From the NCBI GenBank assembly GCA_900088475.1, contig FLMG01002456.1, positions 19,277 through 83,276 on the forward strand: a stretch of DNA of 64,000 bases, read 5' to 3'. Of the stretch, positions 1 to 12,800 are shown in pieces (the stretch's first letter is position 1; each line of letters begins with the position of its first letter). Origin of the DNA: Hyphochytrium catenoides. Lineage: Eukaryota > Sar > Hyphochytriomycetes > Hyphochytriales > Hyphochytriaceae. The position numbers were made by a program, and so were the translations under genes. The notes beneath the pieces were generated by a model. It searched no databases, was not told the origin of the DNA, and was given only the letters and a program-made list of their open reading frames with translations.

Positions 1-271
1 TCATTCCCTGCTTTCTTGGTGCTCCTCCAGAAGAAATGATGTACTTGGCATCCCGCAGAGCCTCGCCGATGTCGGTTGTCCAGGTCAAGTTGGCTCCGGG
101 GAACGCACAGTGGTTCATCTCTTCACACGCGCCTTGTAGGCCCTTTTCAAAGGGGTCATACCCGCAGACGTTAGGTGAGACCTCCAGAGTCAGAAGGATT
201 TGGAGCATATTGCTTCCAATAGCACCACCGGCGCCCAAAACAACCACTTTCTCATTAGTAAGATACGGCAT
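1..271 (-). CDS. NAD-dependent malate dehydrogenase, N-terminal part (cut by window edge)
   Basis: Converts malate and oxaloacetate using NAD. The first ~90 residues are visible, starting at the ATG at 271-269; an in-frame TGA three codons upstream fixes this as the first possible start. The protein opens with a Rossmann fold whose dinucleotide motif reads VVVLGAGGAIGSNM, followed by YDPFEKGLQGACEEMNHC and, near residue 82, ISSGGAPRKQGM. The YDPF...G.EE..HC and SSGGAPRK.GM pattern is what I know from the Bacteroidetes-type malate dehydrogenases, not from the usual mitochondrial or cytosolic eukaryotic enzymes, nor from the LDH-like enzymes of apicomplexans. No intron is seen in this part, unlike almost every other gene in the window. 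No targeting peptide is evident, so a cytosolic location is the simplest reading. The family call is strong; the donor lineage is inference. Confidence 0.85.
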   Translation of the reverse strand, partial: MPYLTNEKVVVLGAGGAIGSNMLQILLTLEVSPNVCGYDPFEKGLQGACEEMNHCAFPGANLTWTTDIGEALRDAKYIISSGGAPRKQGM

Positions 272-3200
272 GACTCCTCAATTAGTGGACAGGAAGTGAA
301 CCTCAAAGGTTGGCGGCACCTGATTTTACGATGGTTGCAAGTTCGGCTTGGAGAGAAGATTGAATAATGACGAGGCAGAAAGAGATTAGATCGGCAGAGA
401 AGGATGCCACGGATGGGCCTGTGGGCTGATGCTCAACAATTTTGGAGGCGCTTCTTTGTTCCAAGGACGAGCTGGAAGGAAGAGACCAAGCATGAAGTAT
501 GAAGAGGTGAGTGAGGAGGCCAGTGAGGGCTTTGACATAGTGCTCTTTTATGCGCAAGCAAGGACATCCTGCACCGCTTGGGAAGGGCACAGGTGAGGCC
601 GCTCTTATCAGAAGGTGAGTGACGCCTGGTTTGGGGAGACTTCCAGCGAAAGAGGATCCTCACCTTACGGGTTCTGAATATTAGTGGAGTACGCTTCCTC
701 AGCCCTTGGGCCCCCTAGGGAGGGGATACTCCCCGATCTTTCCTGCCTCTTGCCTTGTCAATAAAGGATCTTCGTCTATTTTTATCGGTCTATTTTCAAT
801 ATCCAGTTCGTTGTTGTCGTTATCTACAGATTGAAGCGTGATGTAAGGACTATTGCCTATGTACAACGCCTTCGACCTCCAACACGTTGTGTGGGACAGT
901 CAGTACACCGCAAATGGACGCTAGAAGGGATGGATGATGCACGGCTAACTTGAACCTGGAAGTTGGAAGTGGACCAATAGGAAAACACAGCATAGTGGCC
1001 GTTACTGGTAGGAGGACCGTGAAAGGTAACCCACAACATGTTCTTGTTTATTTAACCTGACTGATGATGATGCAAATGGGCCAAGCAGTAGGTGAAGATT
1101 CATACGATTGTTTACGATGTCGCAATGAAGATTGATTATGATGGTGAAGACTATAGAATGGTGAGTTATTGAAGACCTAGGTCGCACCTGCGACCTACTA
1201 TCTTCTTGTCATAATGAAAGAGCACTAGTAATATATAATAGGTGGTGCTGCTCTTCTTCTTATTATTATTACTTAGAGCAATAATATACCACCAGCCAAC
1301 TGATCAACGGACTATTCTTTCGTACTCTTGCTCCGAATAAGAGAGCACCAAACTAACACTTCAAAAAACCAGGCATGGCAGAAGTAAAGTAGCAACGAAC
1401 AGGCGAGAACCGAACGATCATCGTGACAATTTTTTATGTTTCTTGGTAATAATATAGCTATCTGTCGGCCCATGATGATGACACAACAATGCACTGGCAC
1501 CGCACCCGACTCATAATGACAGTTCGTCAACGTACCCGCTCTCTCTTTGGTGTTTATATTCAAGTCGCTATCTTCAATCAAGTGACTAAACAATAGTAAT
1601 AGGTATTTATTGGTTGAGTTTTTGAATATTTTGTCCTGATGAAGAAATAACAAGATAGAACTACTTCTGGATGTTTATAATATCACTCAAGAATCGAATG
1701 AATCAACCTCGGACTACTCCATCGCTCACCATTCATCCTTCTACTTACTACAGCAGCAGCAGCAGTTCATTGGTAAGAGTCATCCAGCACCGATCTAGAG
1801 GAGACGCTCGTCACTTTATGGACTGACCTTACGGTTGGGATTTAGGACGTATTATCATTAAGTAATCTATCCTCCTCTACTACTGCTGCTTGCTGAATTG
1901 AGGCATTGGACGCAGTAGTCGTATCAATAGGAGCAAGACTTCGTCCTTCCTTTTCGGCGCTGAAACAATACCATTATCTGGGAGAAACAAGCATAACTTG
2001 TCCCCCTTATTACTTGATGAGACCTTTGCTAACTGGGAAAACAGAAGAGGAGGACCGACCAACCGACCTATCGAAGATGCAGATCATAGGCTGAATCTGC
2101 TTGGAAGAATTGGCTACTACTACCTCCCTCTCTATCAAGTGGGAGGCAACAACCAACTAGCTCCCTCGGAAACAGCAGTATTTATCCGATATTTTATAGA
2201 TGGAAGTAGAAGGGGATGACTGGGTCAGCGCTTCATCACCACTAATAATCACAAGAGGCGCCGCAGCACCCGCACCATCGTAAGATATCGACCCCAGAAA
2301 CTTGATGCTGAATAGTTTGAGCAGCTCGCTTTGTGGTCCAGACTTCACATATTCATCACCCCGCTAAACGACGATGCCCTTATTATTATTTTGCATTGTT
2401 GTGGGCCAGTCCACTGGGACAGAAGAAGGGTAGTACGGTGCTGGCACATTGTGCTTGCCCCCTAAGAACCTCATTCTCCATCCTCCGTCGCTACCAACAT
2501 TCATAGTAGTTTACTGTAGTCATTGATGAGTGGCCGTGTGAGCTACCTCTGATAAATAGAACGCACTCTGCTGTTCGCTGGGTAGCTGTAGTAGGCGTTT
2601 GTCCCAGCTGCACGCAACAGTAGGTCCCACGGACGATGATCAGGCACCTCCTCAATAAGCAGCTTCAGTACTGGAACACGACAGCGAGTAGTTGCAGTAC
2701 AGACGATCCGATGATGTCACCACGATCTGGTATACTGTGTAGAGTGACTAACCAATCCTCCGCCTAAGCAAGAACGAAGAAGGGAACTCGACAATAAGCT
2801 CCTCCGTCAAATCCCTTTCTCTACCATCTCATCTTCTTTCCAAAAGTGGTCCTTCCTGCTTAGGGTTGGTTATCTTATTTTAGTTGAAAGACAGAGAGAC
2901 GAATTGAGAAAGATGTTGACAACAGAAGAAGAAGACATCATCGTATCATCGCCACGGACTCTGGACAACATCCTTGGTGCCTGCGTGTCCGACGACACCA
3001 TTGTCCATCCGTGGGTGCAAGTATCATTCATGCAGTAGGAAGATCGTCGCTCGCTACCTCCTTCCCCTTCTTTCTGGACTCCAAAGTGTTGTCCTTGTAA
3101 CTGTAACCTCGAATATTTCAGAAACCTATAGTATGCGATACTCAATTTATGGGATAATGTACAAGGGCGAGTTATTTGGGGGATTGTGTAGGAGGCAAAG

Positions 3201-3542
3201 CTTCAACAAGTCTAAAGAAACGAAAGATTCACGACGCTCAAAGACGCTCAAAGCACTAAAAAAAAATAGGAGAAAGATGCCTTTTGAAGCTTCTGGCTTG
3301 GCTTCTGACCTCGGCTGTTGGAGCACACGGTCATCTCTTCTGCCTGGCCGCTGAGCACAGATCGCACATCCTAGCTTGTCGCATGCTAACCTGCTAACCC
3401 CAACCTGCCTCGGCGAGGCTAAGAAGAGTTCACGGTTCCTATATGGACTCCGGGCTGCTTGGCCATTGCGTTCGCCTCGGTGCGCTTCTTACATCGCCAC
3501 TACTGCCAAGACGAGAGCTAGGGTGAGTGGGTCCAACGGAAG
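272..3542. other. intergenic region between divergent MDH and PH-START-ORD genes
   Basis: About 3.3 kb with only short ORFs that show no domain, no conserved motif and no splice-compatible chain. It must contain the upstream regions of the two divergent flanking genes. A short CAG run (1751-1765) and several A/T-rich patches (for example around 1200-1280 and 1590-1680) are visible. I see no RNA gene and no mobile element. Confidence 0.6.
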
Positions 3543-6500
3543 ATGGCGTCGACCCCCGCCGTAGACGGTGCTCAACCACAATTTGCTAGTGCCCCTGAGG
3601 TATCAAAATAGCTCATTAGCGCAACATGGCTGTTCGTATGCGCTAAGCATGTGTCAACAGAGCAATTTCCGAGAGACAAAGGACACGGAGATAATCAAAG
3701 CGGGATACCTGTACGACTAAGAACCGTCTGCTCTTTATGCTTGCTGATTCTCTCTAATTCACTTCTCGAAAATGAAATGTAGGCAAAAGAAGGGTCAGCT
3801 CTTCAAAGGCTGGAAAAAGCGCTGGTTCACCTGCGATGGGCGGACCTTAAAGTACTACATCTCTTCCTCCGTAAGCTGTACGCTACTTCACTTCTTCATT
3901 CTTTGAATTGCTAAATCCGGTGTACCTACAGGATACCAGGCCAAACGGAGCAATAGATCTCGCGGCCTGTACCGTACAGGTATGTCTTCGGTACACGACG
4001 CAAATTCCTAATGTCGCTGTGTGACTCAAGTGTGATGGCTAGGATGGAGGCCTCAGTGAGACATGGAATTCGCCTCGCATCTACTTATCGGACAGCAACA
4101 CTGGGACGATGTACTGTCTAAGTTCTGAGGTTGGCAACGAGGTTAAAGAGTGGCTGACAGTACTAACCAACGCTATCAACAAGCTCCATGGTATCCAGGT
4201 AAGCCACTCAGAGGGTTAGCCTAGAGAGACATCTTTCGTCATGACCGTGCCTTCAAAGGTTGAACCTATCCAGTCCTTTGACACTGAGGAAGTGAGGCGA
4301 CGGATACCTGGTCAAAGAAAGCCCCAAGGAGGAAGGAATGTTGCAGGTTCTATCTCCTTGTCTGCTCCCGTGGGCGCTAGTGTCCAGTTGGGTCCGTCCC
4401 CAGGTCATATCGGCGTCTCGCCGCAGAGGTTACAACATCGAAGATCTAATGCGGTCAACGGTAACTTCGTGAGAAAGATGAAGAAGCTATCCGCAACAAA
4501 TGCGAATGTAGAACAAGATCTTATCGCGGCATCTCAAGTGGCCGATGCCATCCTAAAACAGAGAAATGGTTGGACTCTAGTGGCATCTCGCAGAGGTGTC
4601 CGTATCTTTGACGGCCGATCTCCAGAAGGACACGAGCTGATCAAATCGTCTGTAGTTCTAGACGCCCCTCCGGATGCGTTATCTAGGCTCATAAGTGATG
4701 TGAGCAGACGCCACCAATGGGATCCCGTCTTCTCCTCGAGCTCCTTGGTGAAGAGGTGAGCCAGTTTGGATATGTATCTTATGATCAGGGGTCCTAACAA
4801 TAAATCCCGAGCAGCCTAGGCGCCAATACCGAAATCGCCTATTATGCTGGACGTCTGGTCTGGGGAAAAAAGCCGCCTTTACTTATGAATGGGTCTCCAC
4901 TGGCAGCTGTACTCGTATCTGCTATTTTGTTTCTAGGCATCAGCCATCTGTTGCCTTTGATGGATAAGCCCACAGCTGCGGCCGTCAGTCTAGTCGGAGG
5001 TTTTGTCATGGCCCATCTAGATATATCTGCTTGGCTCCAGCCTAGGGATCTGCTGGTCGTTAAGCACGTGCGAGAACATGCTTCTAGCGCTTCGTATATA
5101 ATCCTCGAACGCTCAATAAGCTTGCCAGAGTAAGTGGAGCTATTCTATCCCGCATCATATCTTGGCTGCAGGTGTTCCACACCCGGCTGTCTGTCTACCA
5201 CTCTCTCACGGCTGGGCTGACTGCCGTTCCCTTTTACAGCGAAGGGACGGGTCATGGAGTGCGAGCCCATACAGGGGCTACGATTTACCTCATTGAACCG
5301 CTACACTCAATCTACTACACGAAGAGCTTGGTGACCTTCATCACTGATATCGACCCGCGGGTATGCCTTAGTCAACCTTACTTGTGTTCAGTTACATTTG
5401 GCACCTCCCCCGCCTATTGCTCCCTAACCCCTCTTTGGCGATAGGGCTATCTTCCACCAAGTTTAAAGAATACATTCCGCAGACAGCGGGCAGAAAGTCT
5501 CTCTTTTCTAAGAGACTACGTTGAGGAACTGTTGGCCTCCAGCGACACGCTAGGCTACGGAGACGATGGAGCAACGGAGGAAGTAGAGTCTGAGGTTGGC
5601 GTGACAGAGGATTTGGATATCGACAGCAGGGATTGGATGAGGGGCATGGTGAGAGTGGCGACAGGAGGGCTGAAATTCACGGATAAGGACCAGCTAAAGA
5701 AGCAAAAAGGTCGGCTTCCGATGTTCTTTATTTCACTCCCTGAGAGGGATTCTGTGCTACAGCTCTTCCGTCCTATCGCCTGGGCTTATCTTATTGCATT
5801 ATAAGCCACCCTGTTGCGCGTATCATCTGTCGACATACCACCATAGTTTGGAGAGTGACTCCCTACTCTCAAGTAGGATGGGAGGCATCCGCTTCACCAA
5901 TTCTTCCCTGATAAGATGATTGGGAAGGAAGTAATTGTTGCTCTGCTGTGTTGTTTTGCGCAGGAGTTCTACTAGACGTGCTGAAGTCCTTTGGTTCCGA
6001 CGTACTTTCCGGAAAGACGGCGGTTAGTCTATCCCTTCCTGTGAGAATTTTTGAACCTCACAGCATGCTTGAGAGGATAGCAGACTGTTGGCTCTATGCG
6101 CCAACCTTCCTTACCAGGGCTTCAAAGGTATCGGTTTCTCTCCAGGTGGATCCTTAAGACTTCGAACGGTTGCCTCACACTCTCTCTTGGCCGCCCCTGT
6201 CACTCTCTCCACATACTAGCCCGGCACGGATCCTGTAGAGAGATTGAAGCTAGTAATGTGCTTTGCAGTATCGGGTCTACATTTCGGAGTGGGACAGCTC
6301 AAGCCCTTCAATCCTATTCTGGGAGAGACTTATCAGGTAATGCCTGATGGCTGATTTGGGGAGATGGGGTATGCGTGCGCGCGGTATGCAAGTATGCAAG
6401 CCCACAATCCTATTTTCGAAGCGTCCCATCAGATATATTGACGAAACCTTGGAGAGAGGATAGGAGAGTGGGCGAGAAGGAAGACGTGCCTCCTATTATC

Positions 6501-7679
6501 GAGGATAAGCCGGCACCTAGTCGCGATCTGGGGTTGTAGAGGCTATGTTTCTAAGAATCTCACTGCTGTCTCGATTAGACTAAGTTTGCCGATGGCACCG
6601 AGATCTATATGGAGCATACCAGTCATCACCCTCCTATCAGCAATTATCAAGTCGTCAACGGCAGTGCTGGTTACCTGTTGTGGGGCTACGTTATATTGGG
6701 AGGATCTTTTAAAGGTAATGCAGTGTTGAGTACACAAACCGGTCCGAGCTACGTGGACTTCTCGGATGGAACCAGGTAGGAAGAATCAAACGCATATTGA
6801 CCTCAGAACTCCAGTAGTCTTCGGGTCCCTGTACTTGAATCCCAGACGGTAAACGACCTCATTGATGAACATCTTCGTAGGATAAGCTACAATCTCCCTA
6901 CAATGAAGATTTCTGGAGTTCTGTGGGGAGATCGGACAGGTGCGATGATACAGCTATCATCCTGACGCGAAGTCCATATTTCTATGTGCCTCTCCTGACT
7001 TCGAGTATCCGTATGATTAGTTGAGCTACAGGGTACAATGCTATTTGAAGACCAAAAGAATAACCTTCGCTGTGAACTGCGATTCAACCCTTACGAGAAT
7101 AAGGGCTACAGCAGCATGTGGGCGGCTGCAAAGTCCCCCAGCGACACCGTCGCAGGGTCGATCGTCCGTACTGATAGTGGGGACGAAATCTGCCAGGTTT
7201 CTGGGTCTTGGCTGGAGGAGTTGGCCTTCAACGGCGAGAAGTACGTTTACATTTACTCCATCTAACCGGGAAACTCCGATGACCGCTCTTAGGAGCCACG
7301 CTCCTACTTTGTCAGTCCACGTCGGAAGGCTGACTGTAACCTTCGCAGGTACTGGAGCATGGATAGAGAAAAAGCAACAAATTTTGTTCGACCATCAGAT
7401 GATGAAGTGCTCCCGTCAGACTGCAGATTTAGGGAGGATGTCCAGCTGCTTGCGAAGAAGTGAGTCTCTCTGCTTCCTCCTGGACTGAATGAGTCACTCA
7501 CTCATAACTATCTTCATTGGTTCCCTCGTCTATTAATTATTCCTCGTATCATTAGGGACGAAGATGCTGCGCAAGAAGCCAAGCTTCGACTAGAGAAGTT
7601 GCAAAGGGCGGATCGAAATAAGCGGAAGGACGGACGACGCCATAACCACTGGGCAAACTCTAGTGAATCGGGGCATTAA
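3543..7679 (+). CDS. PH-START-ORD lipid-transfer protein (oxysterol-binding-protein related), 16 exons, ~860 aa
   Basis: Predicted to tether membranes and move lipids between them. Exons: 3543-3599, 3661-3710, 3783-3870, 3932-3979, 4043-4198, 4259-4755, 4815-5129, 5240-5360, 5445-5709, 5964-6127, 6220-6336, 6585-6775, 6881-6939, 7021-7240, 7349-7459, 7556-7679; all phases agree. Residues ~30-133 are a PH domain (KAGYLQKKGQLFKGWKKRWF). Residues ~205-475 are START-like (VVLDAPPDALSRLISDV, then a late IYLIEPL strand). Residues ~530-850 are the ORD, with LPVRIFEPHSMLERIAD, KPFNPILGETYQ and the hallmark HTSHHPP, a variant of EQVSHHPP. The C-terminus has the family's SDCRFRED and LEKLQRADRNKR. One or two weakly hydrophobic stretches (residues ~310-350) sit inside the START region. 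PH-START is the CERT layout and PH-ORD the OSBP layout; this protein joins all three. The 5709/5964 intron (254 nt) is the least certain junction. Confidence 0.9.
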
Positions 7680-7999
7680 GACAGATCACTATCATCGCTA
7701 TTAAGTGATAGAGAAGTAATCAGACAAGGAGTTGCACTGTCACAGTCTTCTTTTTGTATTGTCCTTATCTCAGTTAAGAGGTAAGAGCAATTTCAGTCTT
7801 GTGCTTCTTCCGAATTTGATGGGGTTGAGCTCCTGGAGAGGTGATGACAGTCACCGCGCAGCACTCATCCGGCGATCTAGATTTTCTGATCAACACCAAC
7901 CGCGATTAGAGCAGGTTAAAGCCCATGGCAGAGCGCAGAGATGGGGGTAAGAAGTATGCGTTCAATCGTCAGAAAACAGTATCCATAGCAGCCAAACCA
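7680..7999. other. tail-to-tail spacer
   Basis: About 320 bases between two converging genes, serving as the 3' ends of both. Nothing else is recognisable. Confidence 0.5.
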
Positions 8000-9210
8000 T
8001 CAAAGTGCCGTCCGACTGCTTTATAGAGTAGGGTTACAGATAGATGCAAGTCCGAAGGTTGATTAGACAGGCACTGTCACGAGGTCAATGCTTACCTTTT
8101 CCGTGAAGTCACGTATTCTCCGCTCTCTCTCTCCTTCTTCAGCTGACCCTGTAGTTCTTCAATTTTCACTGCCGCCTCAGAATGCTCTCGCTCTAGTGTG
8201 CGTCGGAGACTCTCTATCTGGCTCTTCATTTGCCTGATAGAGTATATCGCCAAATCTTCTTCGGCGTTGTCGCCAGCATATCGCTCCAAAATAAGATCTT
8301 TCATTGCCTTCGCGGTGCTCGAAGCTTCGCCATTGCAGTTCACATTTTCCTCAATCTGCCCTAGTACACCCTTCAAAGTGGCTCCATTGTCAAGGAGCAA
8401 TGTAAAGAGCTTTAAATTGCCATCTCTAGCCGCATTTTGTATAGCGGTGCGACCGTAGCAATCCCTGGCGTTGATTTTGATGGTTGGATGACGGAGAAAT
8501 AGTTCTGCTAAACGTAGCCGTTCTTCCTTTTTGTCGGTCCATCCGGGAACCGGGGTGTTAAGATTGGAGGCGATGTACGCACTAAGAAGAGGCCCATGCG
8601 TGTAGGCTTGGTTGACATCGAATTCTTCCTTGTTGCTCAGGAGCTCGTTTACTCGGTCAGCCTGGCAGAACCAGACAGCATACACTAGCCTTTCAAAGCC
8701 AGAGCGCTTCCTAGACCCTTCAGAGACGAATGGAAGTGCTGAAGGATAAATATCTTCCTTTGGCTCTATGATCAGGTTGCAGTTGAGCTCTACTTCGTCT
8801 CCGTCCGTCAACCCCAAATCAGCCGGGCTTTCCCCTCCATCCAGTGTCTTCTTGTCACCGGTCGCTGCGTCTTTCAATAGCGCTGTCCAACCGTCTCCGA
8901 GAATAGTACGCCCGCAGTAGCTAGTCCGAGTACTGAAATATTGCTGAGCCTTGGCCTTTGATGCTACAACGCCGAAGACCTCGATAAGAGTTGCCGTTTC
9001 GTTGATTTTGACTTTTACAGCTTCAACGACTCTCCACCCTGGCGTAATTGTCAGAGTGACGGTACTCGTAAGGTCGACCAGTGCTAGAGACTTGCGTCTG
9101 GAGCTGTTGGTTGACAAGGCAAGCTGTCCTGCTGAGGGAGGCGGCCCTGTTCTGTTGGGGCTACCGTTATCGGTGCTGCCACGGCCTAGGTCAGAGGCTG
9201 CATTACCCAT
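8000..9210 (-). CDS. N-myristoylated ubiquitin-like/ankyrin-repeat/coiled-coil protein, ~377 aa
   Basis: Function unknown; probably a membrane-tethered adaptor. The chosen ATG (9210) begins MGNAASDLGRGS, a good N-myristoylation signal with Gly2 and Ser6; an upstream TTG in the same frame is not needed. Residues ~45-150 look like a ubiquitin-type fold: alternating strands from LTSTVTLTITPGW, a helix, and the ending SPADLGLTDGDEVELNC, as in ubiquitin-like domains. Two ankyrin-type units follow, the clearest being NARDCYGRTAIQNAARDGN plus a leucine-rich second helix (LFTLLLDNGA). The last ~70 residues are a charged coiled coil (IESLRRTLEREHSEAAVKIE). The long exon ends at 8096 in a GTAAGC donor; a 19-nt final exon (8018-8000) gives an in-frame stop, but this last exon is a guess. 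The gene converges with the PH-START-ORD gene. Confidence 0.65.
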
Positions 9211-9898
9211 AGCTACGGACAATAGCTTCACTCCCAAGTTTGAAGCATATATGACAAGCAGTGGTTAAGTATGGTTGGTGCTAATGCTTCCGAGCAGAGT
9301 AATCAAGTCATTGCTTGGCGTGGACGCAACTCCTGACGCGGCGATTGATAGCGCTGACTTCGAGGTATCTTTGCAGTCGGGAACTCTTGTCAGCCCTTCA
9401 GTAGCCTTCTGAGGGAACTCGAACGACGATTGAGAGTTGACCAAGAAGGAGAGGATGATAGAACTACACTCTTCTCATGAGGAAATTTCTGCCATAACTA
9501 TGCATGTTTGCCTCCTTCAAAGCCAAGCAAGCTGTTCAAGTCCTTCTCCCTCTCTTGGGCTCAGCTCCAGGCTCCAAGCCATCAACTTTGAAGTCACGAA
9601 CCGTTAGATGGGCGTTACCGGTCAAGATTTTATTGGTAGCTGAGCAACTAAGGAGCCAATATGAACTTCATCTGCTTATGACTGTGGAGCTCTTCATGTT
9701 CCTTCGTGATGACAGGCGGATGAGGACGAAAACATTGAGGTGATATGCTTACGCTCGGTATGGGCGATAGCAGTAGGAGAGAGGAAGCACAGACTTGCAT
9801 GAAAGGCGAAAAGAATATCATTACTGGACGTTAATAAAAATAGGAGTAAGGCTGGGCTGATCTGCTTCAGCCATTAAGAACGCTGACAGTGGTCAATT
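9211..9898. other. spacer between two minus-strand genes
   Basis: About 690 bases downstream of the fusion gene and upstream of the ankyrin gene. It probably holds the ankyrin-gene promoter. A short plus-strand ORF (9504-9743) has no recognisable domain. Confidence 0.5.
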
Positions 9899-12800
9899 CT
9901 ACCGCTGCACCTGGTGCCGAGCACCATTCTCTCTGTGGATAAGCTCGCTCTGGTGCACGCCATTGAAGGATAACGAAATCTCCTTTGGTGTTTCCAAGAA
10001 GCTGTAGCTGCCTGAGTGTGATGATAGCACGCCTCCTTCCCGAACAGAGTTGCCTTTGAAGCGGAAGCGGGCCGACGACCGCGTGCTGAGCGCGGGAGAC
10101 TCGATAAGATTGTCCTGCGCCAACCTAGCTGCCTTTTCTGACTTCATGCAAATAGCTCCTGACGCAGTGCTGGCGAACATCCCAAATATCATTACGACAA
10201 TTGGAACTGAGACTGCGACGTATACAATGAGGGGTATCTGTAGAAAGCAGGCCAATGTGTCAGCATGAGACGACCAACCAAGACATCAAGACCACTTTAG
10301 AATTACCAGCAGGTTCTTGTACAATGAATCCTGGAAGAGTTCCTTGGTAACTGCTGCATCTAGGTTCACAAGATAGAGCGCCGCCTGCACAAGCCAATAG
10401 ATAAAGAAGCCTGGCACGACATTTGCGAGCCTGTGCCCAGCTGGGAATACTTCCATCGCTGAGACCCAGGTAGCCGTGCCATAGCTTGTAGCCCCAACTA
10501 GCACCAAGAGAACAAAGAAGGCTGTGTAGACTGTACGAATGGTCTCAGTCACGCTGTACTGTTGGTAGCCGACGGCAAACAGAACGACACCGGCGCAAAG
10601 GATCACAAGCGGCAGTCCATCCTTGAGAATAGTCTTTCTTTTCACCCTGTCCACCATCGCCAATCCTGCGCCCACTCCAAGGGCGTAGAACAACGGATAA
10701 GCAATCCTATTGAACCTGAGGATACAAGCACAGGATAATTTAGAAGGCGACGAGCGGAACTCCTCAAACACGGACGTTGTTGGGCAAGCAAAAGGTACAG
10801 TCTTTAACTAGTTCCACTCTGCTCACCTGACGAAGTTGGTTGCGCCGTTACCAGTGTCTTGTTCAGCAACAGGTGCATTCTGCGATTGATAGAAGATGAA
10901 CGTTGAAGTGGAAATCGCGAATGCAACCTGAAGAAGGATTATTAAGATTCTTCTAGGCACCATCGGGGCAGCCGAAGACGGCAGAGAGAGCTGCGAAGCA
11001 ATCAGCTCCAACTCGCTGTGGACATCCTGAAGAGGAAATAGGACAAGAAGAAACCCACGTCAGCAGCAATAGCTAACAACCATCAGGGGGGAAGGACTTA
11101 CATGACGACGCCTTAAGCGGATGAGACAGTCCTCACACGCGGCACGCCCAAACTTCTTGTAGAGGTAAAGAGGGCTCTCCACGAAATAAAGAGACACAAA
11201 AATCATCAGCAACAGCGGGATGTTGGCATAAAGGAGGTTCAACTTCCAGATGTTTGCCTTTGCCTGCAGCTGATCAATACCAGCCAGAGAAGCCATCGTG
11301 AGGTTGCCCACAGTCATCCCCACCAAGAAAGTAAGTACCCCCTTCCCTCTGTGCTCCAATGTGGAGATCTCAAAGTTATACAGAGGAACAGAGAGAGAGA
11401 GCATTCCTGCAGCAAGGCCCATGAGGGGGAAACCAACTGTCACTCCTAATAGACTGTTGTTAGAAGCGACTCCTGCCAAGATTCCACCACTGATACTGAG
11501 AACGCACGCAGCGATGACAGTCTTGCGTCTTCCAATCAAACCGAGGAGTAGTCCAGCGATCAAAACACCAACTGCTGCAGCGGCATTGGACGCCGGCGAG
11601 AGATACTTCACCACAAAGTCGACACCGCTAGGGTTGCTCTTTTGGATGCCCTCCAAGAACTTCACGAAGTTCATATCAATGTTGAAGCCGCCCGTGATGT
11701 ACATAATCATACCAGTACCGAAGCCTGAGAGCATACCAGTCACGAAGAACACACTGATCGCGTACTGGCTTGCACCAGAGATAGCCCTCGTGAAGCCCTT
11801 GTTGTACATCATACGCGCCTGCATGACCGACACAAACGGAATGGCCGAGAGCAGGAAGAGGATAATGGCTTGCGTGGATCCCGCCAGGAAATCGAAGAAG
11901 AAGCTAATCTCCTGGATGAAGAAGGATGTACCTAGAGGAGCCTTGTAATGATTGAAGGCCAAGAGACAGTACATAATGCCGTAGAGACAGGTGAGAGAAG
12001 ACACCAAAGCGGTAAACATGTGATTGAAGTCTGTTTCGTTTTCCTTCTTGCTAAACACCTGGACACCTACACCTGCCAGCACCACAGTCACCACGTACAC
12101 CAGCGCATACACCGTGGCCTTAACAAATACGGGGATATTTGTCAAACGCACTGCCAGCCCAATGAGGGTCAGTATGCCTAGGATGGCCATGGCTCCAGCG
12201 TAAGGTACCCAAAATGACTGGTAGTCAAAGTAGGATATCCATACAATGTAGGCAATCATGAAATGGCGAGATTCCCTCAGTAGAAGGGCGACACGCGAAG
12301 AGGACGACATGCAAATGTACTGCGCCCATTCCTCCCCAATCCACACCTGCCATGCCTTCTTTGCATCGGGTTTGTCGCCTGCACAGAGAGCCAAGTATGT
12401 AAGTATGATGCCCAACACGCCCGAATAGTCCACAGCTTACTAAGAGCAGAACAAACAAGATACGTCTTCCCAAAGAATAGGGCTATAAGATGAGAGGTCA
12501 TTATTTCTTTATGCTCACCAAGAGGGATCGGCGCAAACATCCATTTAAACCAGAGCCCAATGTCCTGCTTGGTCTTTCTGTACTCGAACCCCTCTGTATT
12601 GAACAGGAAAGGCGAAAGAATGAAGCAGATGGCAATGAAGTACACAGCGAAAGACGCCACGCCATAGTTCTGCGGGGTTTTGCACCAGAGGACCACTAGG
12701 TCGTTGTTCGTCTCGAGACCGTTTTCGGCACATACCTGCATATAAAGCATAGCATTAAGACTGATGAAAGACGTCCGATACACAATCAACAAATGAGATA

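Noticed and set aside
9504-9743. Plus-strand 79-residue ORF in the spacer behind the fusion gene
   Set aside because: No domain, no splice context, and composition like surrounding noncoding DNA.
9899-12433. Idea that the MFS transporter is a separate adjacent gene
   Set aside because: The glucan synthase C-terminus and first MFS helix share one open exon without a stop, and all later exons match in phase.
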